Shown: one piece after another, positions 34,463-43,156 of the stretch
Numbering within the stretch: position 1 is the first letter of the stretch
Layout: each line of letters begins with the position of its first letter
Assembly: GCA_964578885.1 (NCBI GenBank)
Contig: CAZOEO010000007.1
Span: 62,001-126,000 of the forward strand
DNA from: CAZRHR01 sp964578885
GTDB lineage: Bacteria; Bacteroidota; Bacteroidia; CAIKAF01
Length of the DNA: 64,000 nucleotides
Reading direction: 5' to 3'
The notes under the pieces: model-generated
Seen by the model: the letters and a program-made list of their open reading frames with translations, nothing else
Databases searched by the model: none
Told to the model about the DNA's origin: nothing
Position numbers and translations under genes: made by a program

Positions 34463-35521
34463 ATGTTTCAAGCTTCGGACCTCACTCCTATTTCCGCGAT
34501 TGGCGAATTTGGTTTAATTGAAAAGATACAGACCCTTTTGCCCACCACAGCCACAGTGATGGGAGATGATTGTGCGGTTCTGGGCGATGGACCTGTAAAA
34601 ACCCTGATCACCAAAGATCTTCTTTTAGAGGGTGTTCATTTTGACCTGACCTACGTTCCACCCAAACATCTGGGATATAAATCTGCGATTGTCAATTTAA
34701 GTGACATTGCGGCCATGAACGGTAAACCCAAATATCTGATGTTAGGATTGGGTGTTCCCGCGAACTTCTCCGTGGAAGCCATGGAAGAATTTTTGTTGGG
34801 GTTCCAGCTCGCTTGTTCTGCTTATGAGGTGAGTTTAGTTGGAGGCGACACCACACGAAGCAGCGGCGGATTGCAGATTTCCATTACGGCCATTGGCGAA
34901 GCGACGGCCGACCAAATCGTGTATCGAGGTGGGGCACAGCCCAATGAATTGATTTGTGTAACAGGGAGTCTTGGCTCTGCCTGCGCAGGATTCATGGTTT
35001 TAGACCGAGAACAGAAAATTTTTCAAACCAATCCGGGCGTGCAGCCCGACTTGGAACCACATGCCCTGATTGTAGAAAGACAACTCAAACCCGAGGCCCG
35101 TTTCGACATTTTGCATGCCCTCCGGCAAAATCAGCTTCAACCCACCTCTATGATTGATATTTCGGATGGTTTAGCACCGGAAATCCTTCATATATGTAAA
35201 GCGTCCAACGTGGGATGTAGAATTGATGCGGCCCGAATTCCCATTGATCAAGGCGTGTATCATTTGGCCGAAGAAATGAATTTGGATCCGTTTCAACTCG
35301 CCTTGTATGGCGGCGAAGATTATGAGCTCTTGTTTACGCTACCAGCCAGTGCACATACCCAGGTGAGTTTAATTCCGGACATCCGGGTCATTGGCTACAC
35401 CACGGACCAGCCGGGAGCATGGCATTTGGTGGACGACAAAAACCAATTGCACCCTTTGCTTCCCGCAGGTTGGGATAGTTTAAAAGGAACGGGCATGTCG
35501 GCGGAATCCACAGGATTATAA
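34463..35521 (+). CDS. thiL: Thiamine-monophosphate kinase
   Basis: 352 aa. Phosphorylates thiamine phosphate to thiamine diphosphate. PurM-like fold: SAIGEFGLIEKIQTLL, GDDCAVL, TKDLLLEGVHFDLTYVPPKHLGYKSAIVNLSDIAAMNG in order, VSLVGGDTTRS, ISDGLAPEILHI and YGGEDYELLFTLP. The start MFQASDLTPIS puts 14 residues before GEFGLIE, typical of the family, and GATATTTG lies 15 nt upstream; an ATG at 34415 would add 16 residues and is the alternative. Divergent from sufA. Confidence 0.9.
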   Translation: MFQASDLTPISAIGEFGLIEKIQTLLPTTATVMGDDCAVLGDGPVKTLITKDLLLEGVHFDLTYVPPKHLGYKSAIVNLSDIAAMNGKPKYLMLGLGVPANFSVEAMEEFLLGFQLACSAYEVSLVGGDTTRSSGGLQISITAIGEATADQIVYRGGAQPNELICVTGSLGSACAGFMVLDREQKIFQTNPGVQPDLEPHALIVERQLKPEARFDILHALRQNQLQPTSMIDISDGLAPEILHICKASNVGCRIDAARIPIDQGVYHLAEEMNLDPFQLALYGGEDYELLFTLPASAHTQVSLIPDIRVIGYTTDQPGAWHLVDDKNQLHPLLPAGWDSLKGTGMSAESTGL

Positions 35522-35673
35522 AGTACTTCCTTTATTTTTGAGATGTCAGGCACCATGCCGTCATGGTCTTGAAGAACATCCGGCCGATGATAAAAACCCA
35601 AAGCCAGAACAGTTAACCAAACATGGTTGTCCGGGTGAATCATGCGGAAAAGGCTCTGAAAAGTATAGGGTTC

Positions 35674-36831
35674 TCAGTTTCCTTTCTCAAGAACAGCCTG
35701 GTGATAAAGGCTCAGAAGTTTTTCGGTATAAGGCTTAAAATCGAATTGCTGTGCAGTGGCCAATGCTCCTTTGGAGCAATGAGTCCATAGGTCTTGTTCT
35801 TGAGAAAGAGCGAGAAGTTTGTCGGCAAACGCGTTGGCATCCTGGGCGGAAAACATCCAGCCATTTTCGCCTTGCGCATGTAATTTCCGGTTTCCGTGAC
35901 CATCTAAAGCCAAAACAGGTAAGCCACAGGCCATGGCTTCAATTATCACCAAACCAAAAGGTTCATACGTGGCGGTATGCACGTACGCCTGAGCCTGTTG
36001 AAGATATTTTTGCACCTCGGGCAACTGGCCGGGAGCACTTACAAAATCCGTCAGATTGCGGAGCTCAATCTCGGAAAGAAGCTGTTGGCGAAGCGGGCCA
36101 TCTCCATACATTTCCACACGGACATCCAGATTTCTTGATCGGCAAGCTTCGGCAATATCCAGTAAAAACCGTTGATTCTTTTTCGCTACAAAAGAGCCAA
36201 TATTGGCGATGGTAAAAGGCGATTTACGATAGCGGGCCTGAAACGGTAAAAAACGACTTACGTCAATCGCATTATCTAACTGTACAATTTTCCCCCTTAA
36301 TGCTTTGGGCAAGACCTGTTGAAAATAAGTTTGCGTATCGGGGCTAATGGCCAGGAAACAGGGAGGCACCTTCAAATAAGCACGTAGCAAATGAAACCGT
36401 TCATAGGCTTCGGTCCATCGTACTTTAGATGACCAATCGGCCCGGGTGAGCGGTCGAAGTTGCCGCATATTATCGTGACAATGCGTGAAATAAGCGATTT
36501 CCGGCCTGGGTCGATAATGCGCCACCCATTCAGCTTCATACAAATGAGAATGAACAATATGGGGTTTTAGTTCTCGAAGAAGTTTCTCATAGCCCCCGGT
36601 TTCGACGGTCCATTTCCCGGAAAGCGAAGGAATCACACGAGAACGGGTAATGACTGGATGAATTTCCGGGTATTCTGCTTGATATCCGTTTTCATCCTGG
36701 AGGGTGGCCAACACGACTTCTGTCTGGCCGGCCTCACGAAGATGACTTACCATATCTAAGGCCATCCTTTCGGCCCCGCCACGATAAAGGTTAGGAATCA
36801 GATGGAGTATACGTAATTTTTCCCTACCCAT
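35674..36831 (-). CDS. GT4-family glycosyltransferase
   Basis: 385 aa GT-B enzyme. N-terminal LRILHLIPNLYRGGAERMALDM with the GG-x-E motif, and a donor-binding domain with TIANIGSFVAKKNQRFLLDIA and THTATYEPFG-like AYVHTATYEPFGLVIIEAMACG, including E-x7-E. Sugar and acceptor unknown. It is the last gene of the left polysaccharide operon (41,952 down to 35,674), 3 nt after the next glycosyltransferase. No clear terminator was seen downstream before thiL. Confidence 0.88.
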   Translation of the reverse strand: MGREKLRILHLIPNLYRGGAERMALDMVSHLREAGQTEVVLATLQDENGYQAEYPEIHPVITRSRVIPSLSGKWTVETGGYEKLLRELKPHIVHSHLYEAEWVAHYRPRPEIAYFTHCHDNMRQLRPLTRADWSSKVRWTEAYERFHLLRAYLKVPPCFLAISPDTQTYFQQVLPKALRGKIVQLDNAIDVSRFLPFQARYRKSPFTIANIGSFVAKKNQRFLLDIAEACRSRNLDVRVEMYGDGPLRQQLLSEIELRNLTDFVSAPGQLPEVQKYLQQAQAYVHTATYEPFGLVIIEAMACGLPVLALDGHGNRKLHAQGENGWMFSAQDANAFADKLLALSQEQDLWTHCSKGALATAQQFDFKPYTEKLLSLYHQAVLEKGN

Positions 36832-36834
36832 GCT

Positions 36835-38139
36835 TTAACCTCTTAATCCCTTGGATTGGGCATATACTTCTTTTAGGGCGTCGGCCATGACATTGGCCTG
36901 GTGTTTTCTGGAAAAAAAGGAAGCCGCTTCTTCTCTATAGGTTTCTTTACGAAGGGCTTGCGGATCATTTATAGCCTGTTGTATGGCTTTGGCCAGATCA
37001 TTTACTTGTTGAAAAACGGCGCCCTGACCAAGATTTTCCACGAGGTTACGCATCAAACCACGGTCATCCGGAATCACCCAGATGGGTCGTTGAACCGCGA
37101 TATACTCAATTACTTTGGTATAAATCGCTTGAAAATACGGATCTGAAAGGGCAATGAGAACATCTGCATGTTGGATTTGGGCCATGCTTTGATCTCTGGA
37201 AAGACGCGGCGTAAGGGTGATAAAATCAGCCAAATGAGGTTTATAATTCCTGACACGTTGTGCCTGATCGGGAAAATGTTCGAGCCCTACCATGCGCAAT
37301 TCCAAATCACCAGGTGTCATTTTTCCCTGTTGCCACAGGACATCCATGGCATCCAATAAAAATTCAATATCCTGGGTGGGTTTTAAAGTGCCGTTATGCA
37401 CCATCACTAATTTCGCTGGCCCGTGTGTATCCAGCATGTTCTGCGGCAAATCCCGAAATCCGTTATAGACGGTATAGGCAGGTTTTTCGAGAAGAAAGGA
37501 ATAAAAATCCGATAGTGCAGGACTGGCGGTGGTAATGGCCGCCGCCGTCCGTACAAATTTATTTTCGCGGTTCCATTCCAAGGCCCTCACCAGGCGATGC
37601 ACCCATCCTTTTCGCCGAATGGTTTCCTGACTCAGATACCAGCCATCGCGATAATCGGCCACCCAGGGAATATCGAACGTTTTAGAGAGGCGCGCAGCAT
37701 GACGAAAATTTTGCCAGGGATTGGCCGTGGCCAGAATTAAATCGACCGGGTGAGACTGCAAGTAATCCTTGGCGGCAGCATGTAAATGGGCATGTCTGTC
37801 GAAAGTATCTGAAAAAAACGATCCTGCATTCCACAGAAAAGTAAATGCCTTTCGCAGTGTACCGGCAGTGTTCCATCCCCATTTTCGAATCATCCAATCG
37901 GTGGGTGTCATTTTATTCGGCACCCGAATAATGGTCACCGAAGGAGATTCCTCACGGGTTTGCTGACTGGCTTTTCCGAAGATCCAGGCACGAGGATCGG
38001 TTTCCGGGCCTTTCCAATCTTTTGTAATGACCGTCAGCTGAAAACCCAGGGCAGGCAAATGCTGTACCCAACCGAGCGGCCTTTCCGCCGCCACGGTATT
38101 TAAAGGCGGATAATCATTGCAAATAATCAGAATTTTCAT
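36835..38139 (-). CDS. GT4-like glycosyltransferase
   Basis: 434 aa GT-B enzyme. MKILIICNDYPPLNTVAAERP opens the acceptor domain; WVADYRDGWYL and the donor half with KLVMVHNGTLKPTQDIEFLLDAMD follow, then ADVLIALSDPYFQAIYTKVIEYIAV. The normal E-x7-E position is less regular here, with a Lys-Val-Ile-Glu-Tyr helix instead, as in WcaI/FucT-like GT4 members. Overlaps the preceding DegT gene by 4 nt. Confidence 0.82.
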   Translation of the reverse strand: MKILIICNDYPPLNTVAAERPLGWVQHLPALGFQLTVITKDWKGPETDPRAWIFGKASQQTREESPSVTIIRVPNKMTPTDWMIRKWGWNTAGTLRKAFTFLWNAGSFFSDTFDRHAHLHAAAKDYLQSHPVDLILATANPWQNFRHAARLSKTFDIPWVADYRDGWYLSQETIRRKGWVHRLVRALEWNRENKFVRTAAAITTASPALSDFYSFLLEKPAYTVYNGFRDLPQNMLDTHGPAKLVMVHNGTLKPTQDIEFLLDAMDVLWQQGKMTPGDLELRMVGLEHFPDQAQRVRNYKPHLADFITLTPRLSRDQSMAQIQHADVLIALSDPYFQAIYTKVIEYIAVQRPIWVIPDDRGLMRNLVENLGQGAVFQQVNDLAKAIQQAINDPQALRKETYREEAASFFSRKHQANVMADALKEVYAQSKGLRG

Positions 38140-39245
38140 GCCGGAAAGGCCTTTAGGACATCACATACATAGGTGATTTCCTCTTGGGTCATTTCGGGAA
38201 AAATGGGCAAAGACAAAATGCGATCCTGGTAGGCACGTACCACCGGAAAGTCGTTTTCCCCTGGTTTTGGATAACAATCGAGGAAGGGCAGCCCTTTCGG
38301 ATAATGTATAGCGGTTTGGATGCCACGTTCTTTCAGATAAGCCATGAGGGATTCCCGCTGGTCAGTTTCTATGACAAACAAATGATAGACATGGCGTTGG
38401 CCTTCAGGTAAAATCTGTAATCCAAAGTTCGTTCCGGCCAATTGCTGCCGATAGGTGTCAGCAACCCGGTTTCTTTCTTGGGTCCAGAACTCCAGGTGAG
38501 GTAGTTTCGCCAACAAAATTCCCGCTTGCAGTGCGTCCAGGCGGCTATTCCGTCCTTGCATTAAGTGCTGGTGTTTGGATTTTTGGCCGTGATTAGCCAT
38601 CATACGGCAACGTTCCGCCAAATCGCCATCATGGGTAAGAATAGCGCCAGCGTCGCCGTAGGCACCCAAATTTTTCCCGGGATAAAAAGAGAAGGTAGAT
38701 GCTTTTCCGAGTGTTCCGGCTAGTTTTCCCTGATAAGAAGCCAGGTGCGCCTGGGCACAATCTTCGAAAACCAAAAGGCCATGTTGGTCAGCGATTTTTT
38801 GAATGGCATTCATATCTGCCATCATGCCTGTTAAATGCACTGGAATAATGGCTTTGGTTCTAGGCGTAATGGCGGCTTCGATGGCGGATGGATCCATGGT
38901 GTAATTCAATGGAAGGGTATCCACAAAGACGGGCGTAGCGCCGATAGTAGAAACGGCTTCGGAGGTAGATATCCAACTATGCGCCGGAACAATGACTTCA
39001 TCCCCTGCGCCAATACCGCAAGCCTGCAAAACAATTTCTATGGCATCAGTTCCGTTGGCAACGGCGATACAATGCGGCACGCCCATGGCATTTGCAAAAG
39101 CGTTTTCAAAGGACCGGACGGTTTCTCCGCCGATAAAATCAGCATTCAGAATGCTGGATTGAATGGCAGCATCGATGTCTTGTTGAATGGTGCGATACTG
39201 GCGCACTAAATCCACAAAAGGGACGTCCATATGGGGTAAAGCCAT
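38136..39245 (-). CDS. DegT/DnrJ/EryC1 sugar aminotransferase (WbpE/WlbC-like)
   Basis: 369 aa PLP fold type I. PFVDLVRQYRTIQQDIDAAI, ANGTDAIEIVLQACGIGAGDEV in pieces, IPVHLTGMMADM and the PLP lysine in SFYPGKNLGAYGDAGA (Lys191). With the WbpB/WlbA- and WbpD/WlbB-like genes of the same operon it fits the 3-aminotransferase that makes UDP-GlcNAc3NA; other 3- or 4-ketosugar aminotransferases share these motifs, so the substrate is inferred from context. MALPHM or MDVPF may be the start; the first is used. 21 nt separate it from the GT61 gene. Confidence 0.87.
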   Translation of the reverse strand: MALPHMDVPFVDLVRQYRTIQQDIDAAIQSSILNADFIGGETVRSFENAFANAMGVPHCIAVANGTDAIEIVLQACGIGAGDEVIVPAHSWISTSEAVSTIGATPVFVDTLPLNYTMDPSAIEAAITPRTKAIIPVHLTGMMADMNAIQKIADQHGLLVFEDCAQAHLASYQGKLAGTLGKASTFSFYPGKNLGAYGDAGAILTHDGDLAERCRMMANHGQKSKHQHLMQGRNSRLDALQAGILLAKLPHLEFWTQERNRVADTYRQQLAGTNFGLQILPEGQRHVYHLFVIETDQRESLMAYLKERGIQTAIHYPKGLPFLDCYPKPGENDFPVVRAYQDRILSLPIFPEMTQEEITYVCDVLKAFPA

Positions 39246-39266
39246 GTTACAAAGATTGAAATAATT

Positions 39267-40481
39267 TTACGTATGAATTAAAGATGTACAAATCTGCTGA
39301 ATGATTTGTAAAACTTCGGGCGTCAGTTCCAGGTCTTCCTCATCTCCCACCGATGGGCAACAAATAACGTGATGGGGAATATTCAGGGATGCGGCCAATG
39401 CATAAAAATCCGCATTGACTCTAAATCGTGACTTTGGGTAGAGTTCGATGAAAGTACACTTGCTCGAGGTAACCATATGAGAAAGGCCGGCGCCATGAGG
39501 CATGATGGCTACTTTCGCACGTCTAAAAAAGGCGATTTGCTGCATGAGGGACTCCTCTTCCAGGGAAACTATCTGAACATGTGCAGGTGCTAAAACTTGA
39601 GCCAATACATCCGAATTGATGAGTCGGCGCGCGGTCGCATTTTTACGGGACACCACCAGCACGTCGATGGGTGGCATTTCGGGTAAATGATGAACAGCAG
39701 GATGTTGGTTAAAAAAGCGATACCATTGTGGGTGTTTTAAGGTTTGCCAAAGCAAGTCGCGATTTCGTAAAAAACTATAGCTTGGTAAAATCAAGGTTTT
39801 CACCCTCATTCGCCCCGGTTTATAGGTATAAAGGCGATCGTCGTTCAGGTTAAAATAAAAAGACAACAAGGGCTTTACAAAAGCAGGGGGATTCTCAGGT
39901 AAAAGGATATGGGGCCGGATACCCGTTTCGGCTGTAAACTTCTCCAGAAATTGCAGTCTGGGCAAGGTTTCCAGATAAAAATGATAAAAATTTCGGGATA
40001 ACTTATTGAACAAAACGATGGCCGCTTCAGGTCCTTCCTGTATGGGATATTTGTTTAATTGAAAAAAATATTGGTGATCCATGGAGCGGTGGAAATACTC
40101 CAGTTGCCCCAAACAGGCCTCAACAATAACCTTCCCATTCCGGTGTACGTGTATTCCGTTCTGACCAATAACCTCAGCATCATGAAAAACAGCATAATAG
40201 GGAGCTGGTAATTGCTTAGGTTCTCCAAAAATGACTTCAAGCCATTGATTGTCTTCGGCCGAGTACCCGTAGGTTTTTAAGTTACTAAAAAATTCAGGAC
40301 CACCGGTAGTTTCTTCGGGGAAGGCCTCCCAAACAAAATCCGCATATTCTTTGGTACTTTCTGAAGAGATTTGAGGAATCTTTGCGCTCTTTTCCAGCGT
40401 TTTTCTCCAAAGATACCGCTCCTTTTCGGACACAAGCCAAATATGTAATGGCTTGAATTTACGGATCATACGCTTAAGCAT
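39267..40481 (-). CDS. GT61-family glycosyltransferase
   Basis: 404 aa from MLKRMIRKFKPLHIW. A frame that extends upstream for 57 codons only reads the acetyltransferase gene out of frame and was rejected. GT61/DUF563 marks: FNKLSRNFYHFYLETLPRLQFL, VDVLVVSRKNATARRLIN, the HGAGLSHMV motif (MPHGAGLSHM) and CTFIELYPKSRF. Members transfer xylose, GlcNAc or other sugars; the donor is unknown. Begins 5 nt after the hexapeptide acetyltransferase gene. A second GT61 gene lies at 52,252. Confidence 0.85.
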   Translation of the reverse strand: MLKRMIRKFKPLHIWLVSEKERYLWRKTLEKSAKIPQISSESTKEYADFVWEAFPEETTGGPEFFSNLKTYGYSAEDNQWLEVIFGEPKQLPAPYYAVFHDAEVIGQNGIHVHRNGKVIVEACLGQLEYFHRSMDHQYFFQLNKYPIQEGPEAAIVLFNKLSRNFYHFYLETLPRLQFLEKFTAETGIRPHILLPENPPAFVKPLLSFYFNLNDDRLYTYKPGRMRVKTLILPSYSFLRNRDLLWQTLKHPQWYRFFNQHPAVHHLPEMPPIDVLVVSRKNATARRLINSDVLAQVLAPAHVQIVSLEEESLMQQIAFFRRAKVAIMPHGAGLSHMVTSSKCTFIELYPKSRFRVNADFYALAASLNIPHHVICCPSVGDEEDLELTPEVLQIIQQICTSLIHT

Positions 40482-40486
40482 AACAC

Positions 40487-40945
40487 TCAGCGAATTTTTC
40501 TGGCAGGATTCCCTGCGTAAATTCCCGGCTCGGAAATATCCTTGGTGACCACTGACCCTGCACCTATCACCACATGGTCGCAAACCGTCACTGGCATCAT
40601 GGTTGCATTCGACCCAATAGACACATGGTTTCCGATGCGTGTTTTCTCCCACAATTCCTTGTTTCCACGAGCTGGTCCACCTGTACGAAAGGCATCATTT
40701 ACGAACATGACTCCATGCCCAATAAAACAATGCTCGCCGATGTCAACACCTTCACAAATAAATGTGTGAGATTGCACACGGGTATGCGCACCAATGTTGA
40801 CTTCTTTTTGAATTTCACAAAATGGCCCCACAAAAACCTGATCTCCCAGCACACATCCATACAGGTTGCTTGGCATCACGATTGTTACATCTGATCCTGA
40901 AACTACATCCTCTCTAACTCCGACTTGTTTTAAGATGGGATCCAT
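40487..40945 (-). CDS. Hexapeptide-repeat N-acetyltransferase (WbpD/WlbB-like)
   Basis: 152 aa left-handed beta-helix. Hexapeptide repeats run through (GCVLGDQVFVGPFCEIQKEVNIGAHTRVQSHTFI in order), a loop FVNDAFRTGGPARGNKELWEK follows, then IGSNATMMPVTV, HVVIGAGSVVTKDI and YAGNPARKI. The insert between the two helix parts and the FVNDAFRTG motif match WbpD/WlbB, the 3-N-acetyltransferase of UDP-GlcNAc3NA(c)A synthesis. Its ATG overlaps the WlbA-like gene by 16 bp, coupling step 2 and step 4 of the pathway. Confidence 0.88.
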   Translation of the reverse strand: MDPILKQVGVREDVVSGSDVTIVMPSNLYGCVLGDQVFVGPFCEIQKEVNIGAHTRVQSHTFICEGVDIGEHCFIGHGVMFVNDAFRTGGPARGNKELWEKTRIGNHVSIGSNATMMPVTVCDHVVIGAGSVVTKDISEPGIYAGNPARKIR

Positions 40946-41952
40946 ACCGCGTTTTTATACATTTCTTCAATGGCCTGAACGGTTTTCATTCCGTCCAGTG
41001 CGTTGGTGGTTTGGGCAGATTGTCCTTTCATAAAATCTACCACATTCTGGATCATCACATCGTGATTAGACATGCTGCCTTTGTAAAAACCATAATCATT
41101 AGCTTTTTCAATGGTTTCGATAACCAGAGGCTCCAATCCATCTAATTCCTGATATTCGAGCGTATTGAGATATTGCCCCCCAACTTTAATGGTGGCCTTT
41201 TCGGCAAATACCGTAATTGAACCTTCCATGTTTTTATGCGTAGCGCAAGTCGTGTAGTTCATGGAACCAAGCACATTACCAGGCAGTTGAAAAGTAAAAG
41301 TCCCTGTATCTTCAAACTGAATTAAATCGCCATGATTGGCGTTGGTAATGGAACCTTGTGGGTGCTTGATATACCCAAACAGATAATGAATAATATCAAT
41401 AAAATGAGAAAACTGGGTAAACAGGGTTCCCCCGTCTAAATCTTTGCTTCCTTTCCAGTCGGAATCGGTATAATATCTTGCATTTCTATTCCAATAGCAA
41501 TTTAGATTGACCATATAGATTTTACCCAACTTCTCCTCTTCCATCAGTTTTTTCAGGGCAACAATAGGAGGATTATATCTATTCTGCTTTACCACAAAAA
41601 GATTTAAATGCCGGTTCATGGCTTCATGAATCATTTGCTCACAATCTTCTGAGTTAAGCGCCATTGGTTTTTCCACCACGACATGCTTTTGACTTTTCAA
41701 AGCAGCAATAGCCCCTTGGGCGTGCAGTCCGTTTGGGGTGCAGATGTTCACCACATCCATGGGGACCTCTAAAAACGATTCTAAAGTATAAAATGGCTGA
41801 GTATTAAATAATTCAGCTAAAGCCTTTGCGCGTTCAGGTTTGATATCATACACTCCGGCAAGTTCGGCTTCCGGATGATTACAAATGTGCTCAGCATGCC
41901 GTTTACCAATGTATCCCGCACCAAGAATCCCAAACCTCAACTTTGTCATCAT
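40930..41952 (-). CDS. Gfo/Idh/MocA oxidoreductase (WbpB/WlbA-like)
   Basis: 340 aa. N-terminal NAD(P) Rossmann fold (RFGILGAGYIGKRHAEHI) with VNICTPNGLHAQGAI and HVVVEKPMAL; the C-terminal domain contains NLNCYWNRNARYYTDSDWKGSK in pieces, then DGGTLFTQFSHFIDIIHYLFG. The WNRN..YY..D.WKG and DGG.L....H.ID pattern is that of WlbA/WbpB, which oxidise UDP-GlcNAcA at C3. It heads the left polysaccharide operon, with a TATATTTG element 12 nt upstream. The ATG pair at 41952 and 41949 leaves the exact start open. Confidence 0.88.
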   Translation of the reverse strand: MMTKLRFGILGAGYIGKRHAEHICNHPEAELAGVYDIKPERAKALAELFNTQPFYTLESFLEVPMDVVNICTPNGLHAQGAIAALKSQKHVVVEKPMALNSEDCEQMIHEAMNRHLNLFVVKQNRYNPPIVALKKLMEEEKLGKIYMVNLNCYWNRNARYYTDSDWKGSKDLDGGTLFTQFSHFIDIIHYLFGYIKHPQGSITNANHGDLIQFEDTGTFTFQLPGNVLGSMNYTTCATHKNMEGSITVFAEKATIKVGGQYLNTLEYQELDGLEPLVIETIEKANDYGFYKGSMSNHDVMIQNVVDFMKGQSAQTTNALDGMKTVQAIEEMYKNAVWIPS

Positions 41953-41963
41953 TTAAATTTTGC

Positions 41964-41971
41964 CAAATATA
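41964..41971 (-). promoter_or_regulatory. Predicted -7 element of the left polysaccharide operon
   Basis: The minus strand reads TATATTTG (full TAnnTTTG match), ending 11 nt before the WlbA-like ATG, giving a leader of only a few nucleotides. Confidence 0.5.
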
Positions 41972-42148
41972 CAAGTACAAGATTGGATGTCATTGCTGAG
42001 GGAAACATTTTGTAAAGAATTTTTAAACACTCAAAAGAGTCATTTAATCATCGTTTTACACATTTAGTTTTTTTCTTGTCCTAAAAAGACAAAGAAGATA
42101 TTTTGGGTTTTTAAAACACTATATTTCTTTATACTAAAAACTTTTCAA

Positions 42149-42156
42149 TAATTTTG
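42149..42156 (+). promoter_or_regulatory. Predicted -7 element of the lone FkbM gene
   Basis: TAATTTTG lies 64 nt before the ATG at 42221 in an AT-rich 268-bp divergent gap (41,953-42,220). The gap contains no ORF or RNA gene. Confidence 0.45.
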
Positions 42157-42220
42157 AAGGCTCAAATGGGTTTTAATTACTCTTTTTTCAACCCTAAATA
42201 AGACAAATCCTTGACATCCT

Positions 42221-43099
42221 GTGAAGTTTACAAGCCTCATTTACCCTCTGATCAAAAAGCTATATTCTCACCTTCCGTTTAAAAAAAGTATTTGCCTCAT
42301 TTTGAGAACATTTCCGGCAAAACACAAGTTTTACAAAGACTTCAGATTTCACGGAAATTTCAAGGTAAGGATGGGGAATGAATTTTTAATATTAGGAAAC
42401 TGGGGAGGAAGCATTGAAAATGAGATTTTTTGGAAAGGTCTTTATGGCTGGGAAGGGGAATCCATTAAGCTATGGATTCAGGAAGTTCGCAAAGCCAACG
42501 TCATTTTCGACGTAGGCGCCAATACCGGAATCTATGCCCTTATCGCCCATCGGTTAAATCCCAAAGCTAAAGTATATGCTTTTGAACCTGTGGACTATAC
42601 TTACCAAAGAATGTTAGAAAACTTTTCCAAGAACCAAGCCACCATACATCCTAGCGACTTCGCCCTATCTGATGTCACCGGCATTTCCACCATTTATGAG
42701 ACGGTAGATACCAACCAAACCTCTTCTTCTTTATCGCCTGATAAAAGTAAAAACTGGGAAGGATTTAAGGGAGAACTTATTGAAAAGCAAATCCGGGCCA
42801 TACGCCTGGATGATTTTATGGCCAGAGAGGAACTCACCGAACTCTCGCTTATGAAAATCGATGTAGAAATGTTCGAGCCACAAGTACTTATGGGTATGGG
42901 AGAATGGCTGAAGGAACACAGGCCCAAAATGCTCATCGAAATTTTAACACCCAAAGTGGCCGACCAGGTTTCTGCATTAATTGATGGTTTGGGTTACCAC
43001 ATTTATCATGTGCACGACGAACACGGGCCTCAAAAAGTTGATCGAATTACCGCAAGGCCCATTCATTGGAATTACTTCCTCACTATCAGCGAACTTTAA
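42221..43099 (+). CDS. FkbM-family methyltransferase
   Basis: 292 aa SAM-dependent enzyme. NVIFDVGANTGIYALIAHRLNP is the SAM-binding loop with AFEPVDYTYQRM; RAIRLDDFMAREELTELSLMKIDVEMFEPQVLMGM in pieces carries the FkbM LMKIDVE motif, and PKMLIEIL follows. FkbM enzymes in polysaccharide loci methylate hydroxyl groups of sugars. It is the only plus-strand gene between 35.7 and 64 kb, in AT-rich flanks, which suggests a later insertion or separate regulation. It converges on the amidotransferase gene 57 bp away. Confidence 0.88.
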   Translation: MKFTSLIYPLIKKLYSHLPFKKSICLILRTFPAKHKFYKDFRFHGNFKVRMGNEFLILGNWGGSIENEIFWKGLYGWEGESIKLWIQEVRKANVIFDVGANTGIYALIAHRLNPKAKVYAFEPVDYTYQRMLENFSKNQATIHPSDFALSDVTGISTIYETVDTNQTSSSLSPDKSKNWEGFKGELIEKQIRAIRLDDFMAREELTELSLMKIDVEMFEPQVLMGMGEWLKEHRPKMLIEILTPKVADQVSALIDGLGYHIYHVHDEHGPQKVDRITARPIHWNYFLTISEL

Positions 43100-43156
43100 C
43101 ATTGATTAAAAACGACTTCCCTTCGAAATATCGGTAGAATGGAGGTCTTCAGGATG

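Noticed and set aside
35538..35600. Terminator hairpin ACCATG-N4-CATGGT after thiL
   Set aside because: The stem is only 6 bp with no T-tract on either strand.
35395..35643. Independent small gene overlapping the 3' end of thiL
   Set aside because: Half of it is thiL antisense, it has no recognisable domain, and its first part is in frame with the preceding glycosyltransferase, so it is reported only as a curiosity.
40482..40652. N-terminal extension of the GT61 gene
   Set aside because: The 57 extra codons read the acetyltransferase gene out of frame and give Cys/Arg-rich sequence unlike the family.
41953..42220. tRNA, small RNA or mobile-element scar in the AT-rich gap
   Set aside because: No cloverleaf, terminal inverted repeats, target duplication or transposase fragment could be found by reading; only a -7 element on each strand.
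43100..43156. Terminator between convergent FkbM and amidotransferase genes
   Set aside because: Only a 3-bp stem around TATT was seen; no stable hairpin with a T-run.
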